This document shows, piece by piece, positions 52,023 through 62,000 of a stretch of DNA of 64,000 nucleotides. The stretch comes from an uncultured bacterium. Lineage in GTDB: Bacteria > Verrucomicrobiota > Kiritimatiellia > RFP12 > UBA1067. Made by a program: the position numbers and the translations under genes. The stretch is from contig CACZAK010000002.1 in assembly GCA_902779075.1 (NCBI GenBank), forward strand, positions 16,982 through 80,981, read 5' to 3'. The notes below the pieces were generated by a model that did no database searches, was not told the DNA's origin, and saw nothing but the letters and a program-made list of their open reading frames with translations. Numbering within the stretch: the first letter of the stretch is position 1; each line of letters opens with the position of its first letter.

Positions 52023-54545
52023 TCAATCCCAGATGGCGTAGATGCTGAGCGTCTTGCCCTCGGCGGCGACGTTCTTGATCCACTCGCCGTCGGTCTTCCA
52101 CACCTTGCCGGCGTCGGCGTTGGCCTTGTTCGACGCCCAGCCCTTGAACGTATAGCCCGGACGCTCCCAGCCGAGGCCGGCGATCGTCGAGAGCTTCGTC
52201 GACGCATCGAGCTGGAAGCCGAGCGTCCGCCATTTGCCAGTGCCGTCGTTCTTGTTGAAGCGGATCTGATAATACCCCGGCTTCAGCGACCAGCGCGCAT
52301 AGACGGGCAATGTACTCTGGGGCTTCGTCGGCTCGGCGACATACGCCCAGTCTCCCTTCCATGGCGCCGCGCGCGTGTTGTCGTTCGCCGCCGCGGTCGT
52401 CAGTTCCCAGCCCATGAAATCGTATCCGCGCCGCGCCCACTTAAGGCCGTTCGCCAACGACGGCATGCGCGTCTTCTCGCCATGCTTGAACCCGACCGTC
52501 CGCCACGTCCCCGCGCCGTCGTTGCGGATGTACTGCAGCGCGTAGCATCCGGGCGAGACGTCCCAGATCGCGTACAGGTCGATGTTCTCGCCGGGGGCCG
52601 CAAGGTCTTTGACCACCGCCCAGTCCTTCTTCCACACAACCTTCGCGTTAGCGCTTCGCCCCCAGCCCTTGAATGTGTAGCCGCGCCGTGCCCAGCCCAG
52701 GCCGTTGGCAATAGACGGCAGACGCACCTCGTCGCCGAATTCAATGTCCTGCGTCGAAACTGCCTCATTGCTCCCGTCGTTGCGGTGAAAAGCGACCGTA
52801 TACCAGGAAGCCGGCGTCCCGCCGACAAACGCGAGCGAATCCACCCACACGCCATTGCCTCCGGTCGTAAAACTCTGTGACGAATGCGTGTATGCAAACC
52901 GGACTGTGTGGACCCCGTCCGGAATCTGAAGGCTCGCCTGCTGCCAGGACCCGCCGTAGTGGGCCTCGCCCGAATGTTCCAAAAGCGTCTCGCCGTCGCA
53001 GGTCACGGAGAATGTTCCTCCGTATGTGCGAAGCATGTACGAAAACTCCAGCTCGGCGGGACCGCGCACGGTAGTGCTGGCCCACGACGTTGTCCCGCCC
53101 GTCATCTCGCAGCTCCGGGCGGAGTCGCCGTCCCCGTTTGACGTCCCGTAATCGATGGACCAGGGGTATGTCCCGGATGTCGTCCACAAATACCCTTCGG
53201 TGCCGACGCCAAGGCCGATGTCAGGATTTTTGACCGGCGCCTTCCTGAATGAGGAGACGAGAGCGAACGTCTGGCGGAGGGTTTTTGTGTTGTCATGCGA
53301 CGCGTCGCCTACAGGAACTCCCGCGAAAGTGTGTCCGGGCGACGAGAAATAGGGCACGCCAATGTAGCTGTTGCCATATCCGTCGGCGTCGTAGGCCATG
53401 ATGGTGTGGTAGTCCTGTCCGTTCGCGGTGAAATAGTATCCCGAAGAGTATTCATAGAGCTGAGGACCGCAGTTGTCCCTGTCGGCCATTGCATCAGAAT
53501 GCCCCGCCCCCATGTTGTGCCCAACCTCATGAGTCATCGTGTCGCCGTTTTCGACAGCCCTCACCAGACAGGCGTTGAATGCGTCGTCGAAGGTGTCGAT
53601 GTTCCCCTGGTCAAGCGAATAACCCATGCCCGTCGTGCCGTAGGCGGAGTAGTTGTCGACCAGGACGCAGACGACGTCCGCCGAACACTCGTCCCTGACG
53701 TCGTCAAGGATGCTCCAGTTGTAGCCGTTGAGGGTGGTGTTGCGATTCACAATCGAGTTGAGCACGTAGTCCAGGCTGCCGGCGGCGTTTCCTTCAGCGG
53801 CGAATACACCTACAAGGCGATAGCGGTAGTAGGCGTCGAGGCCAGTGTTGGCGATCGTGTTGTTCATCCTCTGGACGGCGACCTCGGCGAAGTTCGTGAT
53901 GTTGCCGCCTGACTGCGCCACATAGTCTGCCGCCATCGTGTCGTATGCAACCAGAACGTCAACGTATGTCTGCGAGGAACTCCCTGAAACCGAAGCCCGA
54001 ATCTGCCGGTTTGCGGCGGGAGTTGCCGACGGCGACGCCACCGACCGCGTCCGGGGCGACTTCAGCGTGTCGCCGCACGGACACGAAACGGGCGTCATGC
54101 TCATTTCGCGCACGGTTACGCCGTCCGCGCCTGAAAATATCGTATAGGCGCGCCCCGATTGAATGTCCTGAACGCTGACCTGAAGGCCATCGCCCTTCTG
54201 GATGACCACTGCATCGCGCATTCCCTGAAGCCCCGATGCCTCGGCCAGAAAAGCGTGCCCGCCAAGCGGCGCCGGCGTCATCTCGACAAGCCTGAGCGTT
54301 AGTTCGACATCGTCGAAGAGTGTGACGGACAGCTTGTCGCCGACGGCGAGCTCACGTGCGAGCGACGGTGCGGCGGAGGAATCCAGCCGCGTCTCGCGTA
54401 TGAGGTTGCCGGCTGCGGCAGTGGCCTGCGCATACCGCGCAGCGGTCTTACGCGGCTGCCGATAGTCCAGCGAGACTTCCGCACCGACTGCGGCAAGCGC
54501 TGCGGACATGACCAGAATCGAAGAACGAAAAATATGTGTGTACAT
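52023..54545 (-). CDS. Secreted zinc metallopeptidase (reprolysin-like metzincin) with InlB-like repeats
   Basis: 840 residues. Signal peptide FRSSILVMSAALAAVGAEV. A pro-domain of about 180 residues is followed by a peptidase domain with the zinc site MTHEVGHNMGAGHSDAM (HExxHxxGxxH at about 336-346) and the Met-turn HTIMAYDADG at about 380, defining a metzincin of the M12B/PF13583 type. Residues about 430-570 form a beta-sandwich (WASTTVRGPAELEFSYML, GVWVDSLAFVGG) of the kind seen in Kiritimatiellota/Bacteroidota adhesins. Three long InlB-like repeats close the protein. ATG 54545 has AAAGGA upstream; the in-frame stretch above is antisense-like repeat sequence of the previous gene. Last gene of its operon. 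Confidence 0.85.
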   Translation of the reverse strand: MYTHIFRSSILVMSAALAAVGAEVSLDYRQPRKTAARYAQATAAAGNLIRETRLDSSAAPSLARELAVGDKLSVTLFDDVELTLRLVEMTPAPLGGHAFLAEASGLQGMRDAVVIQKGDGLQVSVQDIQSGRAYTIFSGADGVTVREMSMTPVSCPCGDTLKSPRTRSVASPSATPAANRQIRASVSGSSSQTYVDVLVAYDTMAADYVAQSGGNITNFAEVAVQRMNNTIANTGLDAYYRYRLVGVFAAEGNAAGSLDYVLNSIVNRNTTLNGYNWSILDDVRDECSADVVCVLVDNYSAYGTTGMGYSLDQGNIDTFDDAFNACLVRAVENGDTMTHEVGHNMGAGHSDAMADRDNCGPQLYEYSSGYYFTANGQDYHTIMAYDADGYGNSYIGVPYFSSPGHTFAGVPVGDASHDNTKTLRQTFALVSSFRKAPVKNPDIGLGVGTEGYLWTTSGTYPWSIDYGTSNGDGDSARSCEMTGGTTSWASTTVRGPAELEFSYMLRTYGGTFSVTCDGETLLEHSGEAHYGGSWQQASLQIPDGVHTVRFAYTHSSQSFTTGGNGVWVDSLAFVGGTPASWYTVAFHRNDGSNEAVSTQDIEFGDEVRLPSIANGLGWARRGYTFKGWGRSANAKVVWKKDWAVVKDLAAPGENIDLYAIWDVSPGCYALQYIRNDGAGTWRTVGFKHGEKTRMPSLANGLKWARRGYDFMGWELTTAAANDNTRAAPWKGDWAYVAEPTKPQSTLPVYARWSLKPGYYQIRFNKNDGTGKWRTLGFQLDASTKLSTIAGLGWERPGYTFKGWASNKANADAGKVWKTDGEWIKNVAAEGKTLSIYAIWD
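52026..52800 (-). repeat. Three long InlB-like repeats
   Basis: Triad in the order HRNDGSNE, IRNDGAGTWRT, NKNDGTGKWRT. The middle unit's DNA at 52441-52530 is about 84/90 identical by eye to 54974-55063 in the next gene upstream. Confidence 0.8.
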
Positions 54546-54564
54546 TTGTTGTTTCCTTTCAGTT

Positions 54565-57500
54565 TTATTGCCATATTGCGTAGATGCTGAGCGTCTTGCC
54601 TTCGGCGGCCGCGGTGGAGACGGCCGCGCCATCGGTCTTCCACACCTTTCCGGCGGAAGCGTTCGCCGCGCTCGTCGCCCAGCCCTTGAACTTCTTGCCC
54701 GATACCGTCCAGCCAAGAGCCTTGACCGTCGGGAGCTTCGTCGAGACGCCGTACTCGTACCCAAGCGCGCGCCACTTGCCCGTGCCGTCGTTCTTGTTGT
54801 AGCGGATCTGGTAGTAGCCCGGCTTCAGCGCCCACACCGCGTAGGCCGTGAGCACCTCGCCCACCTTCACGGGCGTCGAGACATACGCCCAGTCGCCCTT
54901 CCAGACCTTGCCTGCCGCCGCGTCCGCGGTCGTGAGCGCCCAGCCCTTGAACTCATACCCGCGCCGCGCCCACTTAAGGCCGTTCGCCAAAGACGGCATA
55001 CGCGTCTTCTCGCCATACTTGAACCCGATCGTCCGCCACGTGCCCGCGCCGTCGTTGCGGACGAACTCGATTGCGTAGCTGTCCGACTTCAGCGCCCAGA
55101 CGGCATAGACGTCGAGCGTCTTGCCGGCCGCTGCTGCCGTCGAGATGGATGCCCAGTCCTTCTTCCACACCTTCCCCGCGTCGGCGTTCGCCCGGCTCGT
55201 CGCCCAGCCGAGGAAATCGATCCCGCGCCGCGCCCAGCCCAGAGAGTTGAGCGACGGTATCCGCGTCGCGACGCCGTAGTCGAAGTCGTACGCCGCCGTC
55301 TTCTCGTCGCTCGCGTCGTTGCGGTGGAAACGAACTGTGTAGTAAGGGTCGTAGTACGTGATCACCAGGCCGCTTGGACACCCATAGAACACCGAACTGT
55401 TCAAATTACCCTCGAAGCGCCGTGGCATTCTTACACTGATCAGGTCGCCGCAATTGTAGAACGAATACGCCTCAATGCTTGTGACGCTCTCAGGGATTGT
55501 CACGCTATGCAAGCCATAGCACTCGTCGAACGCGACCCCCCCAATGCTCGTTACGCCATCCGGAATGACTACGTCGACGGCTCCATTTGGATCGGCATGC
55601 GTCAGCACACCCTTGTCCACCGAAAACTTCGGCGTTCCGAAAGACGGATCCTTCGTCCACTTTGCGTAAAGGGTGATGTTGTGCAGCAACGTCCACTTGC
55701 GCGCGCCTACGCCCGATGACTTATAGTATTGCGTTCCACTTCCGTCAAGACCCGTATAATAGCCGCCAAAAGTGTAGCCAGACCGTTTTGGAACGGATAT
55801 CTCCGGCATATCGCTGCCGTACGTGGCAGTAACGTCTATCGACGACAAGCCGTTCTGCCTGTCCAGCGTCACGGTAAATGCGCGGGGGGTCCAGACCGGA
55901 TAGAATGAAACAGAGGCATTGCCTGTATAAGATGCGGAAAGCTCGTATGCCTTTACCCCGCCATCGCTTTTCGCCCATCCGGTCTGCATGTAGCCATTAC
56001 GAGTGAAAATCGCTCCCTTCAACGTAAATGCGACGTTCTGGCCCCGCGTCACCGCCTGCTGCGGTTCGGAACCATTTGCCCCAGGATTGTACGTCACAGT
56101 AATTTTTCCGCTTGGAAGACCGCTCCAGGATGCATTGGAGTTCAGGAACGATTTAAGGGAGTCGGCACTCTGGTAGCCGGTGAGTCGCGCCACCGGCTTG
56201 GACATGTCCAGAGGATCCAGAATGCAGATTAGCGGAAGCGTGTATGAGCCAAGCCCCGACGAATACCCTGGCGCATCGTACTGTCTATCGCAGTTGCTGT
56301 ACCAAAGCACATAACCGGCGTCCAACGCAGACTTGACAGTTGCCGACGGGATGGAATAGAACATAACCGAGGTAGTGTTACCGCACAATTCCCGTCCTCT
56401 GACAAGCAGGATGCGCTTGTTCTTGCGCCATGCGGCGTCTTCAGCTTCGTCACGCGTCACGACAAAATCCACAACGCCCTGGCGAACCGAGAGAGAGGAG
56501 AGTTCGGAGTTCCCGGACTGAATGGTGATAAAGCCAAAGCGTTCAGACCCAGTACTATTGGCGGCAACAGAAAAAACCAAAGACGATCCATCATCACCCG
56601 AAACGGCATCCGGAGTAATCCAGTCGGAACACTCAACGACATTCCAGCGGCCGGAGGAAGAGACGTCTATTTTTGTCGTACATCCCGAAACCGGGGCAAA
56701 CATCGTCGAATAGGCAAGATTTGCATAATGTACGAATCCCTCTTCCCAGCGGAGCGTCAAATTCCCGCAGTAATCGTCAGAATACCAAGCGTACTTTGTA
56801 TCCATCGCGATTCTGTACGTGACGCCGGCTTTCGCCCTAAACGACAGCCGGCTTGAGTAGTCGCTCTCGGCCGCGTTCACGTTGTCATTGACGGCGATGC
56901 GTGTCAATCTGCCAACAGAATCCCCCGTATAGACGGCAAGAAGCGTATTCAGAGAGCCATTGTTAGACATCGTGCCAGACAGATAAAATGTCCAGTCTCC
57001 GTCAGCCGGCGCAACCCACGACGCCCATGCAGACGCCCCGCCATATCCATACTCGACATCATGCGTAGGCTCGCCGCTTTCTTTCGTGTAGCCGAGATTG
57101 CAGAACGACGTGCTGCCGCTTGTCCCCGACAGGGGACGCGCATTGGCGAAATCATCCCTGCTGACGGTATCTACGAACGTCCAGGTCTTCTCGAACGTTT
57201 CGCTGCACTCCATCCCGTCTGCAAACGCCACGGCCTGCAACGTCGTCGTGTCCTGAATCGTTATTGGACCGCTGTAGACAGCGCTGTCCGGGGTGGGAAT
57301 GCTTCCATCGACTGTATAATATATCTTGGCGCCAGCTGTCGGGCAGGAAAGCGTTACAGAAACGGGGGATGAGATTGTCGAGTCCGTCGCCCCCTTGGCC
57401 GACTCCACCGAAGGGACTGCCATTGCGATGTCCCCTACCGTGCGGGCGGACGTATGGCGAATGTTGACAATTCTGTTGCCGTTCACGGATGTTGTCATGT

Positions 57501-59052
57501 CTGCGACCGTGACCGACACCGGAGACGATGCCGTTCCATAGGCGTCCTGCGCCCAAACCCTGTACGTTCCAGCTGAAACCCAAGTATGATAAATGCCCCT
57601 TGTATTTGTCTGTTCAGAGCCAACTATGGTGCCGTCATAAAGCACCGTGGCATTGTAGATCGCGCGTCCTTTCGGCCCTACCACTCGACCGCTCAGTATC
57701 TGGCCCCGCCGGTCGGGGAACACATTGCAGACAATTTCATCAATGGTCGAATACCTGTCAATGTTAGGCGGGGCGTACCAGTAATGCGTTCGATAGCCCC
57801 ATCCAAGGTTTATGTGGAGATAAAAAGTAGACTCTGTCCTGTCAAAACCATAGCCATCCGCAACAACGGCATGGGCATGGCCAATGCCCATCAGAACCGG
57901 GCAACCGGCATCCAGATTGGGAATCACGACTTCCCGAAGACCTGAACCCGACAGATTTCCAGTATGGTAAACCGCATTCAAGTAGCCAAACGTGTTCTTC
58001 AGCTCTGACGTCAGCGTATAAAGGCTCATGGACGTCGCGCCGATTTTGTAGTCCGCATGACATGTCACGCCAATATCGGAAAGCAACCGACTCACAAACT
58101 CGCTGCCCAGCTCCCTTCCAGGTTCGCTGCCGTCCAGGAATCTCCAGCTGTAGTTCGCCAACCGTGTTCCGTTCAGCACCTGGGTTCCATAGAAATGCAA
58201 CATCTGCTCCTTGCCGTCCACAGTGCATTTCACATCCTTTTCCTTTATAGCCGACTTCGGCCATTCCCAATACTTCATCAGCTGTCCGGCAGCAACGGCA
58301 ACGCAACCGACGGGGCAGCGCCCAAGCGTATTCGTGACCAAAGCATCGCAGACCGATCCATCTGGAACGGCGGCGGCGGCAGTCCTGGGAGCATTTACAA
58401 CTTCGGTAATCTCGGGAGTATACAAGTTGAAGATGCTGCCATACGCCCCTTCCGTCTGGTTCCAGCTCGTCCTTAGAAGAGGCCTGCAGCGCTCATGCCA
58501 TACCGAGGCATAGCCAACCTGGTTCGCCGTGGTTTTAGGAATCTGCGAGGTCCTTTTCGCCGGAAGCAGCGCCGCCCATTTTTCTTTTGGCGTCGGCATC
58601 GCAACAGCAGCTCCATCGCCGACAGCTACATTGGCAGACTTCTTGGGTTGACTTGCGCCTGCGTCATCAAATTCAGCAAGCGCCCTGGCACGGGCCGAAA
58701 TATCCCACCGGAGCAGATCCCAGAGAGGATTGCCTTCTTCCGGGACGGGGCCGCTGCCTCCATCATCAGAGAAAAGGATTATCGGCTCTATGCCGTCGTC
58801 TGCAGACGTGACAACGAATCCATGCCCTGGAACACGTACCAGATGCATTCTCGCCCCCGTCTGCGGATCGTCCAGCGTCTCTCCCGACACCTCCGCCCCG
58901 ATGGCTTGCCTTGCTAATCCGCCCTGCGATATCCAATTGCCGACAGCGCACTTGGCCTCTTCAAGCGTGACCTCGTCGGAAAGCACTGGAGCGGCAAGCA
59001 GCAACGCTGCTGCGGCAGCTGCAAACACCTTGTTAGTATGGTGATTTTTCAC
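54565..59052 (-). CDS. Giant secreted C10 cysteine peptidase with HEX_C, BACON-like, thioredoxin-like, LRR and InlB-like domains
   Basis: 1495 residues. Signal peptide KVFAAAAAALLLAAPVLS, an inhibitor-like pro-region, and a C10 core with Cys in RCPVGCVAVAAGQLMKYW (about 248) and His in GIGHAHAVVADGYGF (about 393). Then in order: a CarboxypepD_reg-like strand domain, a chitobiase/HEX_C-like domain (AKIYYTVDGSIPTPDSAVY), a PPC-like beta domain (WASWVAPADGDWTFYLSG), a BACON-like domain (GRWNVVECSDWITP to SVRQG), a thioredoxin-like segment (RILLVRGRELCGNTT), two short and three long InlB-like repeats with two LRR_5 repeats between them. It follows the LRR gene by 24 nt and precedes the metallopeptidase by 19 nt. 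Confidence 0.85.
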   Translation of the reverse strand: MKNHHTNKVFAAAAAALLLAAPVLSDEVTLEEAKCAVGNWISQGGLARQAIGAEVSGETLDDPQTGARMHLVRVPGHGFVVTSADDGIEPIILFSDDGGSGPVPEEGNPLWDLLRWDISARARALAEFDDAGASQPKKSANVAVGDGAAVAMPTPKEKWAALLPAKRTSQIPKTTANQVGYASVWHERCRPLLRTSWNQTEGAYGSIFNLYTPEITEVVNAPRTAAAAVPDGSVCDALVTNTLGRCPVGCVAVAAGQLMKYWEWPKSAIKEKDVKCTVDGKEQMLHFYGTQVLNGTRLANYSWRFLDGSEPGRELGSEFVSRLLSDIGVTCHADYKIGATSMSLYTLTSELKNTFGYLNAVYHTGNLSGSGLREVVIPNLDAGCPVLMGIGHAHAVVADGYGFDRTESTFYLHINLGWGYRTHYWYAPPNIDRYSTIDEIVCNVFPDRRGQILSGRVVGPKGRAIYNATVLYDGTIVGSEQTNTRGIYHTWVSAGTYRVWAQDAYGTASSPVSVTVADMTTSVNGNRIVNIRHTSARTVGDIAMAVPSVESAKGATDSTISSPVSVTLSCPTAGAKIYYTVDGSIPTPDSAVYSGPITIQDTTTLQAVAFADGMECSETFEKTWTFVDTVSRDDFANARPLSGTSGSTSFCNLGYTKESGEPTHDVEYGYGGASAWASWVAPADGDWTFYLSGTMSNNGSLNTLLAVYTGDSVGRLTRIAVNDNVNAAESDYSSRLSFRAKAGVTYRIAMDTKYAWYSDDYCGNLTLRWEEGFVHYANLAYSTMFAPVSGCTTKIDVSSSGRWNVVECSDWITPDAVSGDDGSSLVFSVAANSTGSERFGFITIQSGNSELSSLSVRQGVVDFVVTRDEAEDAAWRKNKRILLVRGRELCGNTTSVMFYSIPSATVKSALDAGYVLWYSNCDRQYDAPGYSSGLGSYTLPLICILDPLDMSKPVARLTGYQSADSLKSFLNSNASWSGLPSGKITVTYNPGANGSEPQQAVTRGQNVAFTLKGAIFTRNGYMQTGWAKSDGGVKAYELSASYTGNASVSFYPVWTPRAFTVTLDRQNGLSSIDVTATYGSDMPEISVPKRSGYTFGGYYTGLDGSGTQYYKSSGVGARKWTLLHNITLYAKWTKDPSFGTPKFSVDKGVLTHADPNGAVDVVIPDGVTSIGGVAFDECYGLHSVTIPESVTSIEAYSFYNCGDLISVRMPRRFEGNLNSSVFYGCPSGLVITYYDPYYTVRFHRNDASDEKTAAYDFDYGVATRIPSLNSLGWARRGIDFLGWATSRANADAGKVWKKDWASISTAAAAGKTLDVYAVWALKSDSYAIEFVRNDGAGTWRTIGFKYGEKTRMPSLANGLKWARRGYEFKGWALTTADAAAGKVWKGDWAYVSTPVKVGEVLTAYAVWALKPGYYQIRYNKNDGTGKWRALGYEYGVSTKLPTVKALGWTVSGKKFKGWATSAANASAGKVWKTDGAAVSTAAAEGKTLSIYAIWQ
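54568..55345 (-). repeat. Three long InlB-like repeats
   Basis: Triad in the order HRNDASDE, VRNDGAGTWRT, NKNDGTGKWRA, ending TLSIYAIWQ. Same order as in the metallopeptidase. Confidence 0.8.
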
Positions 59053-59076
59053 TGTATTTTCTCCTTATAATTGACA

Positions 59077-62000
59077 TTACGGCAATAGCAAGTAGACATC
59101 CCCGTCCTCTGTAGTGAGGACAATCGCGTCATCTGTGAACATTACGACCTCAGCCTCCGCGAAGAGCGACTCTCCGGTGTCGAAGTCTATGCGGACGTAG
59201 CCAGCCGCATTATAATCGCCAACAATCAGCTCGTATGCGCCAGAGCCGTCTGCAAGGCGGCCGGCGTAATATCCCGGCTCGATTGTCGTCTGAGAAACGG
59301 CTATGGTCGCCGCACGCGCAGCACCATCCGCGTGCGCAGCACTGGCCGTCTTGCGCGAGACGCATGCCGACATGCGGCGCACGGCCTGGTTGGCCGATGC
59401 AATCGGACGCCAGATCGCGTAGAGGGTCAGCGTCTGCCCTGCGGCAACGGGCGAGGTCACAATGCCCCAGTCGTCCCTGTACACCGTCCCGGCAGCCGCC
59501 TTCGCCGCGCTCGTCGCCCAGCCCGCGAAGACATAGCCCGCGCGCGACCAGCGGAGCCCGTTCGCCACGGTAGGCAGGCGCGTGGCCACCCCGTACTGGA
59601 ACGCCTTGGAGCGCCAGGCCGCCGTGCCGTCGTTCCTGAAGAACTTGATCGCGTAGTATCCGGACTGGAGCCTCCAACATGCATATACGGACAGGGTTCC
59701 GTCGGCGTCAACGGGTTTTGAAATAGAACCCCAGCCCGCCTTCCAGACCTTCCCCGCGTCGGCGTTGGCCGGCGAAGTGGACCAGCCGAGCCAGTCGAAG
59801 CCTGCACGCTGCCAGAAAAGCGGGCTCTTCGTCGCCGTGGGCACGTGGCTCTCCACACCCCAGACGTAGTTGCTCGAGAAGGTCTCGCCCGTACCGTCGT
59901 ACTTCCCGTATTTGATCGTATACGTCAGGGTCTTTTCCCATATAGCATAGACGTTCAGCGTGGTTCCGGCGGAAGCAGCCGTCTGGACCGTGCCGCGGTC
60001 GCCCTTCCAGACCTTCCCGGCTGCGGCGTTGGCCGCGCTCGTAGCCCACCCCATGAACGTGTAGCCGGCGCGGGTCCACCCCAGCCCGGCGCCACACGAG
60101 GGCAGGGCCGTCGCTTCGCCGTACTTGCACGCCACGCCGCGCCACTTGCCGGTTCCGTCGTTCTTGTTGAACTTGATCCCGTAGTACCCGTCCGCGAGCT
60201 CCCACACCGCTATCGCGTCCATCGTCGTCCCGACGGCCGTCGGCGTCGCCACGACCGCCCCGTCGGTCTTCCATATCTTCCCGGCCGAGGCGTTGGCAGA
60301 GCTAGTCGCCCACCCCTTGAACACCATGCCCTTCCGCGCGAAGCCCAGGGAGGCGACCTTCGGGAGCGGCGTGCTCAATCCGTGGCCGAATCCACGGGTC
60401 TCCATCGTCCCGGCGCCGTCGTTGCGGATAAAGCGAATACTGTACAGGCCGGCACCAGCTTGCCAATGGGCGTAAAGAACCGTATCGGCGAATATCGGCG
60501 TGCCCGCATTCACAGCGGTTCCGCCCTCCGCAGCCGTGAACCAGCCGAGGAACGTCCAGCCGGAAGGCACATCCACTTGCGGCAACTCGCCAACCGCCTT
60601 GCCCTCATAGATCGTCCGTGATGCCGGCGACGGACCCCACGCACCATTCAGGTTGAACGCAACCGTGTACTTGGGCACGCCCACCACCGTGAACGCGATG
60701 GAGGTCGTGTTATTGGAATAATCAGTCTCCTCCAGGCGATTGTCGCCGTTGAGCTGAAGCGTGAGCGTGTATTCGCCCGGACCAAGGCTCTGGAGAAGTT
60801 CTGGCACTGCGTTTGTCCGCCACCAGCAACTTGCAGTGGAATGTGCCACCACCTTTTCGCCAAAGTCTATGGTACCAGACTTCGCGCCGCTCAATGTGAA
60901 GCGGTTCGTCACGTCGAACGCCTCGCCGCGCCAGTATTCGTCAAAGGCGTAGGAAAGATAAACGGGATCGCCCTCGCGAATGGTAGTAACGGACGCAGGA
61001 ACCGTCTTGCCATGCACATAGCGATTCGTCGTCAACATCAGCGACCAGTAGTAATCAGTACGCGAAACCGTAGCCTTGCACGAATAAACGTAGAAGTCGT
61101 ACGGATTACCCGCCCCATCTGGCGGCGGCGCGTATGTGATGGCCTTGCCCTGCCACGTCTCCGGCAATCCGGTCTGGTAGAGCGCGGTCCAGCCGGTAGA
61201 ACCTTCCGCAACGTACGTTGTGACGCTAGCCCTCGTGCCTTTATAAATGTTACTGCCCATATTGGCGGGAGCGGCTTCACCCTTGAACTCCACGTAGTGT
61301 AGCGCAGTGTCGCCGTCGAATACGTTGTTCCCCATGGTCGCGACGCCCGTTCCGAGCGTCACAGTGCAAAGGCTAGTGCAGTTTCCGAAAGCGTAACCTC
61401 CAACTTTCGTGACACTGTCGGGAATTGTCACAGAGGCAAGAGACGAGCATCCATAGAAGGCACCACATGATATTTGCGCAAGCGTAGTCCCAAAGTCAAC
61501 GTTTCTGAGCGCAGTACAACCGTAAAACGCGCCGTAACCGGCGAAATAGGAACCACTGGGAGTCCTACCATCATCCGCGCCGCCGATAACTGCCAGCGTC
61601 TTTCCTATCTTGACGGATTCAAGTCCCGTGCAATACGCAAACGCGCCACTTTTCAAATCCTTCACCTTATCTGGGATCACGATGCTCTTGAGTGACGTGT
61701 CGCCCTCGAAGCACCAGCCGTTGATCGTTATGAGCGAATCTGGGAGCGTCAGCCCGATTAGGCTGCTGCAGTACTGGAACGCCCGGTTGCCGATGGTTAC
61801 TAGGCGATTACCGAGGTTTGCCGTGACTAGGGCCTTGTCGTTCAAGAAAGCCTTATCGCCAATGGACGTAACGCCGCCATTTTTTATGTCAACTTTTGAA
61901 AGAGCGGAACATTCCGCGAATGAATACGCTCCTACTGTCGAAACACAGGATGGTATTTCTATCTCAGGCAGCGCAGCGCATCCATAGAACGCCCCATTGC

